DNA from: Pelargonium tetragonum
Taxonomy: Eukaryota; Streptophyta; Magnoliopsida; Geraniales; Geraniaceae
Assembly (NCBI GenBank): GCA_036897445.1
Contig: JAYMTL010000032.1
Coordinates: 62,001 to 126,000 of the forward strand
Direction: 5' to 3'
Length of the DNA stretch: 64,000 nucleotides
Shown here one piece after another: positions 14,650-26,399 of this stretch (position 1 is its first letter; every line of letters starts with the position of its first letter). Below the pieces are notes generated by a model that did no database searches, was not told the origin of the DNA, and saw only the letters and a list, made by a program, of their open reading frames with translations. A program made the position numbers and the translations under genes.

Positions 14650-16720
14650 GAGTTCCTTACGCATAAAATTACCGCGGGAGCAAAACCCTTGTATAAAATT
14701 GTCTAAAGCTATACATCTAACCCTTTTTGGAATAAAGATTTTAGTGGAATTTCTAAAGCGAGTTATAAGAAGTTAAAGAGGGTGCTGGTTTTAGTACCTT
14801 AAAGCGTAACCCGAAAATCTTCGTATGGAAAATACTTGTTTAACAGGAACTTATACCCCACTCCATCGGAAGTTTGGTTAAAATTCTACTACTCTTTTAT
14901 TATGCTGTCGACTTCATTTCCAAGTTAAATATGCACTTGTTAAAAACTTCCGAAGAATACTTTTAATAAACAGGGAAATATCGTATAGCAGACTTTGCTT
15001 GCTTAAATAATTTTTACATAAATATACGAAAGATAGGTTACATACATGACTAAAAGCAAAAACCTAAAGATTTATAAAAGTGCGCCCTTGTATTCCTGAC
15101 AAAAGGACACTTCTAAGCATAAAAAGTGCTGTTATTAGGGATTCTCTAAAATTTTTTTGTAGTCCTAAAAGAAGCCCCATCTCTAACTAGTATACGCTTT
15201 AAATCACAGAACTTGAGACTGCGAAACCGCCTTAAAAATGCCTGACTGTACCAGATTTCTTGTCAACGCAATGTTACTTAACGAGTGTTCCCTATCCGCA
15301 CATAAGGGATACTCGAGTGGCTAGTATAGATAAAAAAAGACTGCATTATTATTGTAATTGTATGAAAGCTTGGTTAATTTGATTTTCAATGGGCCCTTTA
15401 CAGCCCTTTAAATTATACGAGAACGGCAATAAAACTAGGAAATAACTTTTTATTTCTTATATATTATATATAGTTATATATAGGGATATAGGGGCTTCTT
15501 GAGTACTTTCGTAGAGAATCTTTTGTCAGCAGGCCTTAATTACTTGGATAACTTTACCAAGAGGAACTACCTATACAAGAGACATGCATAGCTTTTTTTT
15601 TCTTTTTTAAGGCAGGCTCCTCTAAGAGACCTTGGTTAATGGTTTTGCTTACTTGCTAACTCCTATTCCATTTGGCATTTTTGGATTTAGAAAGCTTTCT
15701 TGTGCTTTTAGACAAAGGGAATCAAACACTTTGATAATTTCTTTTTTTAGAATAGAGCAAAATAACATTTGTAGTCATCTGGCCGATTGGATTCAGTCTT
15801 ACTTTAGCTCTAGCTGAGTCCTCGAATTACTTGGTAAAACACTAAATGAAAGGCAAGGGTTCAAAAAAAAGGTGTTTGAGTAAGTACTTCCTCGTTTCTT
15901 TACAACCTTTTATGGGTGTTAGGGGCCGACAGCAATACATAGAAACTCCTAAACCTTATTTACTAAGATTTTGTACGAAATTCCTATATTCTATACTAGT
16001 CGTTACTGAAAAAGAATTTCTTAAGCTTTACAGTTCCTCCTATCCCTTGATTTTAGAGGATTCCTTAGTATTTTGTATTTTATTTTAAGGGTAGTGCTTT
16101 TACAAACTTTTGCATTATTGGATATTTCAGGTTTTGAGGTCTTATTAAGGGGGTCTAGTCTAAACCGGGTTTTTGTTGATTAAAGACAGCGTTTTTAAAT
16201 TATAGAGCTTCTAGTAAGTATAACTTGGGTTTTAGGTAAGTAATAAAGGGTGAGGGATACTCTACTTAGTCGGAATATTCAGGAGCGTTTATTTTGTAGA
16301 ATGGAAAACTCTAGGAATGAATTGCGCGGGAAGTTATCTAAACCGAGGCTAAAGCTAATATACAAGGTATCGCTACTTTCGACTTTATTTCAAAAAAGCC
16401 AGGGAGGTAAATGTCTTTAGGAGAGCTGTTTAGTACTCAATCTTGGCTAAGAAGTCCTGGTGTTTCCAGGAAGTTTTTATCAAGCAAGTGGTTTGAAGCC
16501 TAGTAATATGAATAAGAGTAAGAGTCTAACCTTTACTCTAGGAATTTCGAGTACAAACTCCTAATCTGGATCCCGCTAGATCTAAACAGGGTAACTTTAT
16601 TGTTTTTCTATTGAATTTGTATTCGTTAATCTTTAGTTTTTTGAAAAGTAACCCTTCTGTTTATCAGGTATTCAGGAGTTTTCTAATCTTGGATAGATAT
16701 ATTCCAAAGGGAAGGTTTTC
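14650..16720. other. Gene-free tract with a TA-rich stem near 15.46 kb
   Basis: Two unrelated open frames follow one another at 15632-15817 and 15846-16088 (61 and 80 codons). They are in different frames, have no motif, and I treat them as chance. A TA-rich segment at about 15455-15495 can fold on itself. Nothing else is supported. Confidence 0.5.
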
Positions 16721-16729
16721 TTCGGATTA

Positions 16730-16825
16730 GGCAAGTATAATAGCAGCTCGCGTAAGACTAAGAAAGCTATCAGGAGTAAGAAGGTAGTTAAGAATAAGAT
16801 TACAGAGTAACACTAAAGTCTTCTC
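16730..16825 (+). other. Ser/Lys-rich short frame, unrecognised
   Basis: A short plus-strand frame reads SSSRKTKKAIRSKK and then VVKNKITE before a stop. It is strongly basic and resembles the Lys-rich minus-strand frame of the 14.5-kb island (both contain KTKKA). Nothing identifies a family. It could be the tail of a decayed protein or a low-complexity accident. Confidence 0.2.
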
Positions 16826-16829
16826 GTAC

Positions 16830-19800
16830 TTGGGAAATGGAAGTGTAAGATAGCTCTAAACTAAAACGTTCTGTTTCTAGTATCTAGGGACTTAGAAATT
16901 GCGAGGGGGAGTCTACTTATAGCTCTCTGCTTTCAGGCAATTTTGATAAGCTCTAGTGCAGGTCCAGTTTTTTGGCAAAAATTCCTCTAAAATCTTTTTA
17001 CTTAGATTTATAGCATCAAGGAGACCCTCCAGTATTACTTTTGAACAAAGTTGACTTATTTATTAAAGAGCAAAAAGGGGAACTTGCTAGTAGAAATCCT
17101 TTTAACCTTTTTAAAAGAACTCTAGTATTTGGTTTCAAAATGCGGGCTCTACGAGATATAACTTTGCAGTATTTAGTAAATTTAGCAATCTAATTGAGTC
17201 TCAATCTCTTGCAAAAAATGTATAAAAAACTAAAAACTACGATGTGGGGGTTTAGGGTGTAGACTCTTTAGTTATATCTGGTATAGCACTAACCCCTTTA
17301 CCCTGAGCTTTAGACTTTCAAAAAGAACTGAGATTGAAAAGCCTTTATCTCCTGTTGGTTAAAGAAACAAGTAATTTATTGTTAGCCCTTGAAGTTTTTG
17401 CATATACGCGTCCCAGGGATTCTTGGATTAGTTAGAGCCCACTACTTTATTTATAAGAACTCTTAAGGGTAATTAAAGAGCTTTTAAAAATTTTATAGTA
17501 GGGGGTACCCTGGTTTAAGTCTTAATTTGGATATATTTAATATACCCCTGTAAAGCGTGTACACAAGTATTGGCAATTGAGCTGTGTCAGAAATAAACAG
17601 GACATCCCCGAGGAGGCAATAAGTTCTGTAAACGAAATTACGAATTATAGTAGGAATTATACTTTTAGAAAGAGATTCGTCCACTTTCTTTTACTTTTAA
17701 TAGAGAAGGGTAAATCCAAGCTTCATTAGCAACTTCTGAGGGAGTTTTCCTATCATTTAGACTGTATAAGTAGTTTCCTCCTTAACGCCTTGATACATAG
17801 AATTAGGAATACCCGTCTCTCTTCTTAAAAACACAGACTAGATCCTGTTCTTGAGAAGACCCTGTTTCTATAAAAGCAAGTGTCAATTTGTTTTTTTAGT
17901 TTTTATAAAAAAGAGAAAAGGGCAAGACTTCTTGTATAAGGACACCTAAGACTCGGGTAGGTAATTTCAATCAAAAAGTCTACCTGAATATACAATATAC
18001 AAAAAAGGTTGAAGCTTAGCTTTTAAGTTACAAGGTTCTTTGGTCAGTAGGGCAAAGCTGGCAGAGAGTAAATTAAAGTTAAGAGAGCCCTGCCTTACCC
18101 CTTTTTAACCAGAAATATAGAGGTGTACCCTCGCATAAATTGAAATTTAGTTAGTTGAGAATCCTCTCGTGTAAGAGTAAAGGATTCCTATAGGAAGAGG
18201 CTTTAGCTAAAAAAAAGGATTTTGAGGGGATGCCCCACAGAATAACTCCATGAAATAGAAAATCGGATGGAAGGAAATCTCCTTGTGTGGTGGATAACGT
18301 CACGATCAGACCTACGCCCACTTTACAGTTCCCCCTTTTTTCATATAGTAGACCCCAGATTCAGGAACTAAAATGCGCCTTCACGTACGGCTACTCTTTA
18401 AGAGGTTAAGCACTGCTTATATGGAAAAAACTCTTAGTAATTTCATATTAGAGCTTTTGCTAGGAGGGTACTTCCTTTTTGAGCTTGAGGTATTCGTATT
18501 CACTAAGGGGGTTTCCTTAATAATTGGGTGTGTTATCCTTTTTGGCCTATACGGGCAATTTCTTAATACTTTTGTAGTTTAGGTTTTACCTTGATTTTTC
18601 ATTCTAAAGGGCACTCGAGTTTTTTAGAGAAATTCGATTTTATGTTCTAATATTCCCAAGTATTGTATTAAAAAAGTTTTAATCTGATGTAATAAGGAAT
18701 TCCCTAATAGGATTTACGAAACCTGCTGCTTACTAGTATTACTAAGCAGTTAAAGTCTGGTTCTAGTAAAACAAAGTATAAAAATGTCGACTTAACGCCC
18801 TTTCAAGAAAGAGTACCCCAACTTGGACCTCTTTTTTGTTAGAATTCCTACTCAATTTTTATTGAATTTTTAGAGATCATAATCACTTAGATAGAAATGA
18901 AAATCGAAAATCCAGCCGCTTTTTTAAAGGAATGTTCTTTATCTATAGGAATGAGAGCAGGGATCCCTAGGCAGAGTTCATTTTAACAGGAAAGTCGTAG
19001 GTTCAAAGTCTCTTTTAGGTTAAATAGCTAATGCTTAATGGAAGAGGCTAAGAAAGAAAACTGGGGGGAGGAAGTTGTACTTACTTTCTGAAAACTTCTC
19101 CGTGCTAGAACGCCAGCTAAGTACTTAGTTTTCTTACTATAAATTAGATAATAAAAAGTAAATCCGTGCCTTTTGGAAAAGGACTGCGTTAGACTCAGTT
19201 CAAGAAGCGGGCGTTATGGAAAAGAGGAGACTTTTTTCATTTATGAGGTTTTCGGGGCTTCTACTGCGTGGAAAGAATAAGATAAGGGAATTTAGTGCAG
19301 AGTCTTTTTATAATTACAACTGCTTTATTCATATTCCTAAGTTTCTAAGGAGCATTAGAACTTCCCTCCTTCCTTTTTCTATAGTATTTAACTACTTAGT
19401 AAATCGAAGAAGGGTTATAACAGGAATTTATAAAGAAATTTTTGGTGAAGTTTAAACTAGAAAGATTCTGGGGGACCCCTCGATAAGGATCTCTTGATAA
19501 AATTGAGTTTGAAAATCTTTATACATAGGGTTATCCTTTGTTACTCCCGTAATTATAACTTTCGAAGATCTTGAAAAGAAGAAGTTAGGGTAGGTAAGCC
19601 GCCCTTGTACTTAAAAACTCCCGAAGAAAAAATGAAAAATAATACGGGATCTCTAAACGAAAGAACGTGCTTTTAAAAAAATAGAAGTTGAGTCGCCTCT
19701 ACAAAACTAAATTGGAACAAAAATCCTGCAAGTCTACTATTGTATTGACGTATAAAGTAAGACTACATTAACTAAATCCCTTCGGCATGCTTACCAGGCA

Positions 19801-19880
19801 TAGGGATTCTAGTCTCAGTAAAAAACAAACAAGGCTAAAGTTTATAGAAATTCTTTAACACTTTTTCTGCTGTTTAGGTA
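16830..19880. other. Gene-free tract
   Basis: No gene is supported. A 69-codon hydrophobic frame at 18373-18582 and a 79-codon basic frame at 19216-19455 have no recognisable family. Weak partial resemblances to a group II intron domain V (18382-18392) and to a tRNA (about 18975-19030) were examined and rejected. Confidence 0.5.
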
Positions 19881-19884
19881 CCAA

Positions 19885-20830
19885 TTGTTCTACGTTTTAC
19901 CTGTTTATCCTCTTTATTATATAATCTTGATTTGCTTACTTTTAGAGAAGGGCTGCTTAACACGTTTAATCTATAGGGTTAATAATAGCTCTCTAAACGA
20001 TTACTATCTATTACATACCTTAATAGAGTACTTAATGGATATCTTTTTCCTAATCCTAACTCCTAACAAGCTAGGGACTAGAAAGACACTAGGCAGGTCA
20101 ACAAGAGTAGGGTTACCGTCTCCCTAACAAATGAAGACGAAAGAGGAGTACAGGTTCTAAGACGGAGATAGACAATAGCGGACTCCTTTGAGGTCTAGCT
20201 CTCACGAAAGGCGTAGCTCTAATAAGAAAAGAGAAAGCGAAACAGAATTGGAAGTTGCTGGGGTATGCGGGTATCATGTACTATCAATTGTTTTACCTAG
20301 AATTTTAGAGAATACACTACTAAAGGAGTTCAAGTCGCATAGTATAGAGTAAGACACAAACTTGCTTATTTAGAAGCTATGACAGGAAAGACTGGAGTTC
20401 TAATCCCAAAGCACTTCTAAGCCTAACCAAGGAAATCCCTATAACTATCCAAGCTAACCTTCCTTAAGAGAATGCCCTAAAAGGAGAGGTACTAGCTTAT
20501 TACTTATCCCCACCCCTAACAAAGAATACAGCTAAAGTTTCCTTAGGTTTTTCTATTTCTATGTTACTTTCTTTTTTTAGAAACTTTCAAGAAAATCCTA
20601 TTTTGGAGAAAACTTGTTCGTTTTATAAGAAAGACTTTTGCTAGAAACTTACTTATTAGATTAGAAGCAGCTTTACATAGGAAACAGGAGTACTTTACCT
20701 ACTAGAAACTTAGAGTACTTGTTCTTAATTGTCTTAGATAGAGGTTGTGTTGGGCTATTCCTATTTGCTTTACTTATTACTTGCCATAGAGAGGATAAAG
20801 TGGGATCGTAGAAATAGATACCCGACCGGA
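19885..20830 (+). other. Atypical island with one 80-codon hydrophobic frame
   Basis: The texture changes here: fewer G/C dyads and more CpA. A plus-strand frame at 19885-20127 starts with a hydrophobic segment of about 20 residues and ends in a basic Gly/Ser/Pro tail. About 90 bases further on, another frame is rich in S, R, K and E. No family is recognised. The extent of the island is judged by eye, and the frame may be chance. Confidence 0.2.
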
Positions 20831-20839
20831 GGGCTTTTT

Positions 20840-23800
20840 TTGTAGTATAATGAGTATACAGACTTTACGTTATAACCAGCCAATTGCTTACTTTGTTTTC
20901 TTCTTAACCCTTAAACTTTTCTTAAAAAGCAATAACCAACTCCTCACTTTACATTCTTTAATTCTCTGTAGCTCATAATTCCCTTATAAAAAACCAGAGA
21001 ACTCCTAAGTGGAAAATACCCTCTTTCTTTTTTTATCTGGAATCCAAAAACTAGAAACTAGGGGACTTCTTAGCTTTCGTACCTATGCCTTCTTAATAAC
21101 TATAAACTATACCCGGCCTCTCAAATTCCTAGGATTCTTTTCATTTTAGTTTGTACAAAAACTTTGACTTTTTCTAAAAAAGTTTTCCTGTAGGAATCCT
21201 TAGATTAAAAAGCCCTTGGACTTGAACCTTCTGACATCCCTATTAATTGATTGCGCTGTATGTACCAGACAAGTAAAGCCTTTTGGTGCTATTCATATAG
21301 AGAAGGATCCTACAACTCACAAGATACTAATCCTTGAACAAATTCTATCTAAGTGATTCTGATTCGTAAAAACGAGTTACAATTGCTCAAAAGCGATTTG
21401 ATAAAATGAGTTTTTTTGAATATGACACACATAGTAGTCTGCAAAGTCTCATTATAACCTTAAAAAGTCTTTCAAGAATAAACAAACAAGAACACCTTTT
21501 TGTTATATACTATCCGGAAAGGTTTTTAGAATATAAAGACAATAGAGTTGTAGAGGGTCTGCTAAGTATGGAAATCCCTAGCTAGAAGGCTTTAAACTCT
21601 AGACGAAATCCGGTAAGACCCCTTAAAATATGTGTTATGAAGCCCTCGAAAAAGTAGGTAAACCTAAGGGATTTTGCTGGTACAGTATTCGAAATCAAAC
21701 TTTAACCCTTAACTAGTTGTAGGGTATCCGTTAAATTCTAAATTCAAGGAGTCCTTGCTTCGGAATTCTTTAGGTTACTCCGGCATCTATTCTTTTTTTA
21801 AAGACACCCCTTGTGTATGAAACAAGAGCCTCTCTTTTAAGTATTTCTAAACTTTAAATACTGGGATGTAATCTAGTTCGAATTGGTACTTACTTTTCTT
21901 TTGCTGACACAACAAGAGATTGCAAATAATAGGGTATTCAAGGAACGAGGTAATAATACAATTATCTGGAATACATTTATAGTTATATAGGCTCCTAATA
22001 TAGCCTTTTTATCCCTAGCAAATTCAATTAGTTAGTTCTGTGAGATTCGAAGCATGTCAACAAAGAGCGTTCTCCCCCATATATTAAGAGATGCTTATAT
22101 CTAACAAGTCATAAGAAATTGGATATTACTAATCAAAAGGTATCTGTCCTTTTTTACTTTATTTTAGCTGCTACTTGAGTAGAAGTAACAAGTATCCTTA
22201 TTCCTCTTAATTGATTGCACTTCGATCTACCGCCTTATATTGAAATAAACTCGGCAACTGTACTCTAATGTTTGAGTTAGGGTTTTCCTACTTCCGTCAA
22301 TGATAGTTTTTAAACCGATGTCTTTTTAATTACATTACCTTTATTTTACCAGTCTTATTTCTTGTGCGATGAAGGTCTTACTTTTCTCTCCCTACTACTG
22401 CGGGGGTGCTTCTCAAAAAGCCTTTACTTCCCCTTTTTAGCCAAATTCTTTATCATTATATATTTGATAAGGATTTTTTACTATACTAAAAAAAAGATTT
22501 TGATGACAACTGCATATCCTTAAACTAGATCCCCCCGGCTGTTACAGTAGGACTCTATTTGTTCGAAAAAGCCTAAAAAATTACCAAACCGGGTTACGAC
22601 TTGCCTATGATTAGTGCGATCTAATCTAAGATAAAATAAAAATGAAAAGGAAAGTATCCGAGATAATTCGTTGTATTAAGTAACCGGCACTTTAGAATTA
22701 CATTGTTTCAATATAAAATATACAAGACATTTACAAGTACAAGATAGAATTTAGGATAACCCTCGATGAAAAAAAAAGCTAATAAATGTCGTATAAGGTA
22801 TAGTAATTTATGTAACCAGACTTTTCTGAATTCAAATTCGGTAGATATATTCAGTCTCACGATATCCCACACGAGTATGATATGTATTAAGGAATTTGCT
22901 CTGATACTAATGTAAGGAAGAGTCTTCTTACAGCCTAAGGTTATACAACCAGGCCTTGTTAAAAGGCATACCTTGTATAAATTACTGTAAGAAAATTCGT
23001 TTAAAGCCCCTTCTTTTTTGGGATTTTGTTCAGAACAATGCTTCTGAAGCGATAGACTTTTTAATCAGGGGTGTTTAGTTTGGGAGCCCTCTGTCCCAGA
23101 TAAGGCAAAACTATTACTAATACTGCCTTTAGTTCTTTTCTTTATTAATCATTCAGAGATTACCAAAGGACCTATATAGATTTAGAACTCCGTCCGCTCC
23201 GTACCCTCAAAAAAGCAAAGGGTTACTCTGAATAGTCATTATTTTTCTGGTATACAAGACTTTCTTCTGTACTACTTCTATATACTATTCCTATAAAGTA
23301 AGCTACATTGGACGTAGGGAATGGAATACCTAGTGCCTATACCATATCGTACACATATTTCAATATTTAGCCCATAAAACATAATAAAAGAGGTTTTCTA
23401 GGTCTTTTATAAAGAGAGACTCTGCTTTTAAGGCTCCTTGAGTATAACAAAATCAAGCCGAAAAGAGATTCTTTTTAATAAAAACTGCGCCACTTATAAT
23501 GAAATGAGGGCTTTCAACAGCGGGTCTGAAGTTTTCAAAGACTTAGGATATGCCACTTAACTTATGTAATTATATGTTATATTATAACTGATGCTACAAA
23601 TTCCTATTACCAAGGAAGATCCTTATTTGTTACTTTTTTTTTTAGACTTTTTAAGAGATAAAATCATACCAGTTATTCTTTGTACAAAGCTATAATGTTA
23701 ATGAATTTTGTAAGTTATATACGGATATAAGTAAGTTTTTTTAGAGTACCCTGTATAAGAATTACCAAAATAGAGTAAGTTCCGGACCTTAACATTTCAT

Positions 23801-24970
23801 TTTGACCTTTTATGTTTATGATATTAAGAATTGCTTTGTACTAAAATGAGTTTCTTAGATTTCCTTGCAAAAAGTTCGAGTATAAAGTACCTTTGAAATA
23901 GCATCCTTTTGTTAAAACTCAAAGGTCTAATTTTTGTTAAAATCAAAAGAAAAGGGGTTGAGTGAAATCACTTAAATAATAGTAGTTTCAAGAGGACTTT
24001 TTACAGTCATCTAATATTGTCACCCTATCACTTCGAAGTAAGCTCTATACAACTGAAAGCTTTAGAGTTCTCCTTTTTAAGTATAAACTGTAATTGGTAA
24101 AAGCCAAACACGAGAAAATCAAAACTGAAACTTCTAGGAAATTCCAGAGTAGCTTACGCGAAGTATATCATGGAAAATTGAATCCTTTTTTAAATTTTAT
24201 ATAAATTCTAAATTCTCATATACGTACAACGCTTTGGTTTTTATGTACCTATATCTAAAGATGTCGATCTTTACTCGACCCGAATTATCCTCTTTCATTT
24301 GCTATTTTTCCAAGACACGGACTCCCTTTATGAATATAGATACTGGGTTATCATACACATCTCAAAAAGTAGATTGAGAAATTTTTACAAATTTCCTTTA
24401 AAGTTTTATAAAGAATTCAAAGCTTTTAACTTTGCTTTGGCGTGCAAAAATAAAGTATCTTGACTTATTAAGATGGCTTTGTCGGGGTGCAGCCCCCCCC
24501 TAACCTATACCTAGCAGTTTTTGGAAATGTTTATAGTGTACTTTAATCCAATAACTTTTTTTACTCGTTAGAAAGAGAATCTCAGGCTTTGATCCAACCC
24601 TGCTCCCAAGGATTTGGGCCCTTATTATTACGAAGACTATAAACATAACTTTTTCTTGTTCGAGTAGGAAAGGCTCCGCAAAGCGCTCCTAACTGAATAA
24701 GGGGTAAGTCCGTTATTTTAGTTTCCGTTACGAAGAAGCTTCACATTTTTACCATTGGAAATCAGAAGAATCCCGACTTACTTGAAGTAATTGGAATGCA
24801 TAAATAATCTCAAATTGTCTAGAGTAGCTCCTTTTGTCTTAGGCATTATCAATCAAGAAACTGTGCTTTACAGACCGGAAGTTTTATCTTATATCGGAGT
24901 ATCCCTTAGCCAACATCTTAGATCTTTTTCTGAGCTATCCTTACAAAAGCCCTAGCAGGATCTACATGAT
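20840..24970. other. Gene-free A+T-rich background tract
   Basis: No frame of note and no RNA gene. An 11-base match to a large-subunit rRNA motif near 23776 and a tRNA-like stretch near 21229 were considered and rejected. Homopolymer A and T runs are frequent. Confidence 0.55.
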
Positions 24971-24978
24971 TACAATAA

Positions 24979-25593
24979 AGCAAGTCGACTTTAACTCTTA
25001 GTATTCTTCTCCTTTTTAGAGGCACTTTACCAATTTTGAGTAAGATAAAAGGACTCATTTCCCAACCCATAACTAATACTCCTGTGTTTTTTTTTCGAAG
25101 ATTTTCTATTTATTTAAGTAATTCTTTTTCTATTAGCGGATCATCAATCCTGACTATGACGGGGTTTAGGGCAAATGAAGTAGAATGCATAAATGGGTTT
25201 TATACGCCTAGGCAGGGAGTGCTCCGCCGATTAGAAGTAATAGAATATAAAGATTGAAAGTACATTTTGCTCTGCTCAAGGCTCGATCTAAAAAAGGGTC
25301 CGCCCGAAATTTCTACAACAACGGTAATAGTAAGGTTTGAACCTTTAAATTCTAAGGAGTTGTGGGATTTTGTATCCTTGTATTCTAATAAACTTAGCTT
25401 TACTCCGCGGGATACCCCATGGCTGCGAGCTAACAGCAATATTTATTATTATTATTTTTTTGAAATTAGAGTTAGTCGCCATCTTTATAAATCCATTCCA
25501 AACAAAAGCGCTTTAGAAGTTTATAATTGCAGGGTAAAAGGCCCCGGAAAGTTTTTGAACAGGAATACAACTAGAGGAAGTCGCTTTAAATAG
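24979..25593 (+). CDS. Candidate open frame if UGA encodes tryptophan; unrecognised
   Basis: This plus-strand frame runs about 205 codons from the preceding TAA to the terminal TAG, interrupted only by one TGA at 25255-25257. With UGA as Trp (as in many mitochondria and some endosymbionts) it would be the longest frame in the window. Under the standard code it splits into 25036-25257 and 25267-25593, both with TTG starts. The predicted product is basic and mixed polar/hydrophobic, with a tyrosine run (NIYYYYFFEIRV) about two thirds along and a basic C-terminus. I recognise no family or domain. There is no obvious ribosome-binding site. It could be a real small gene, a decayed one or chance; only its length in this stop-rich sequence argues for it. 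Confidence 0.2.
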
Positions 25594-26384
25594 GAATCCC
25601 CAGGGCTTTTAAAAGGAACCTTTATTCTTTTTCTAAAAAGTAATCTTACGTTGAGCAGGTCTTAGATACAAAGTAGTTTGTGAAAAAGGGGGGCATACAA
25701 AAAGGTTAAAACCTAGTTATTACCTCAAAAATTTTGTCAGTTCCGGTTTTAATCAAAAATGAGGGCAAGTTACATGTCTGATAAAGAAAAATGAAATTTC
25801 CTTTAGCTAAGCTGTTCCTAATTAAAGTTACACATTAACTCGGTATATTCTAGTATAAAATATAAAAGTAGTAGTAGCTCTAAGGGAATAGATCTATTAT
25901 AAAGGGTGAACCTTTAATCTCTTCTGTAGGGGCAGCTTTATAGCAAATTCTCGATACCGGATTACTCTAGATTCTCCCAGCATTTTGCACCCAATTGTAC
26001 AATAAATAGACTCGAATTCTAAAGAGGAAAAACTTCCCAACGTGTTAAATACAAAAATGTAGTAGAAAAAATTTAGACAGGATCCTTAATATCATCCAAA
26101 GAACTCCTTAGTATTTTGTATTTATACCGCCCCGGACAAAGCTTTACAGGATTTTTTACTGTGCAACTTTCCACGGGTCTACTAAGAGATTTTCTTATAC
26201 TGTTAGATTTGTTTACCATAAAAAGGCAGCTGGCACCGACTCCGAATTTGAGTCATCTAATAGAGTAACAATATTCTAAAATGAAATTAAAGCTAATAAA
26301 GTAGAAACGCTTAGTCAAGCAGAGAAAGCTAACATTAACAAGTCCCCTCTTTATTTAACAAGAATTCCTAGTTTAAACCCAAAA

Positions 26385-26399
26385 AGGAGGATCCCTCCT
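26385..26399. repeat. Perfect 6-bp hairpin AGGAGG-ATC-CCTCCT
   Basis: A G/C-rich stem with a three-base loop, and a strong example of the background dyads. It could form a stable cruciform in DNA or a hairpin in RNA. No downstream T-run or gene suggests termination. Confidence 0.65.

Noticed and set aside
15632-16088. Two consecutive plus-strand frames of 61 and 80 codons
   Set aside because: Different frames, no domain, and no difference in texture from flanking background.
18382-18392. CACGTACGGCT, like the 3' strand of a group II intron domain V
   Set aside because: The 5' strand AGCCGTATG is absent and no other intron domain or maturase is seen.
18975-19035. Plus-strand tRNA-like stretch with GTCGTAGGTTCAAAG and a TTTTAA loop
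   Set aside because: Spacing from anticodon to T loop is right, but the anticodon stem does not pair, the T stem is poor, and no acceptor stem was found.
21229-21290. Minus-strand GGTTCAAGTCC with GGTACATA and GCGC upstream
   Set aside because: The T stem fails after two pairs and the anticodon loop lacks U33 at the expected place.
23776-23791. GTAAGTTCCGGACCT, near match to a large-subunit rRNA motif
   Set aside because: One extra base and no similarity on either side; expected by chance among many motifs tried.
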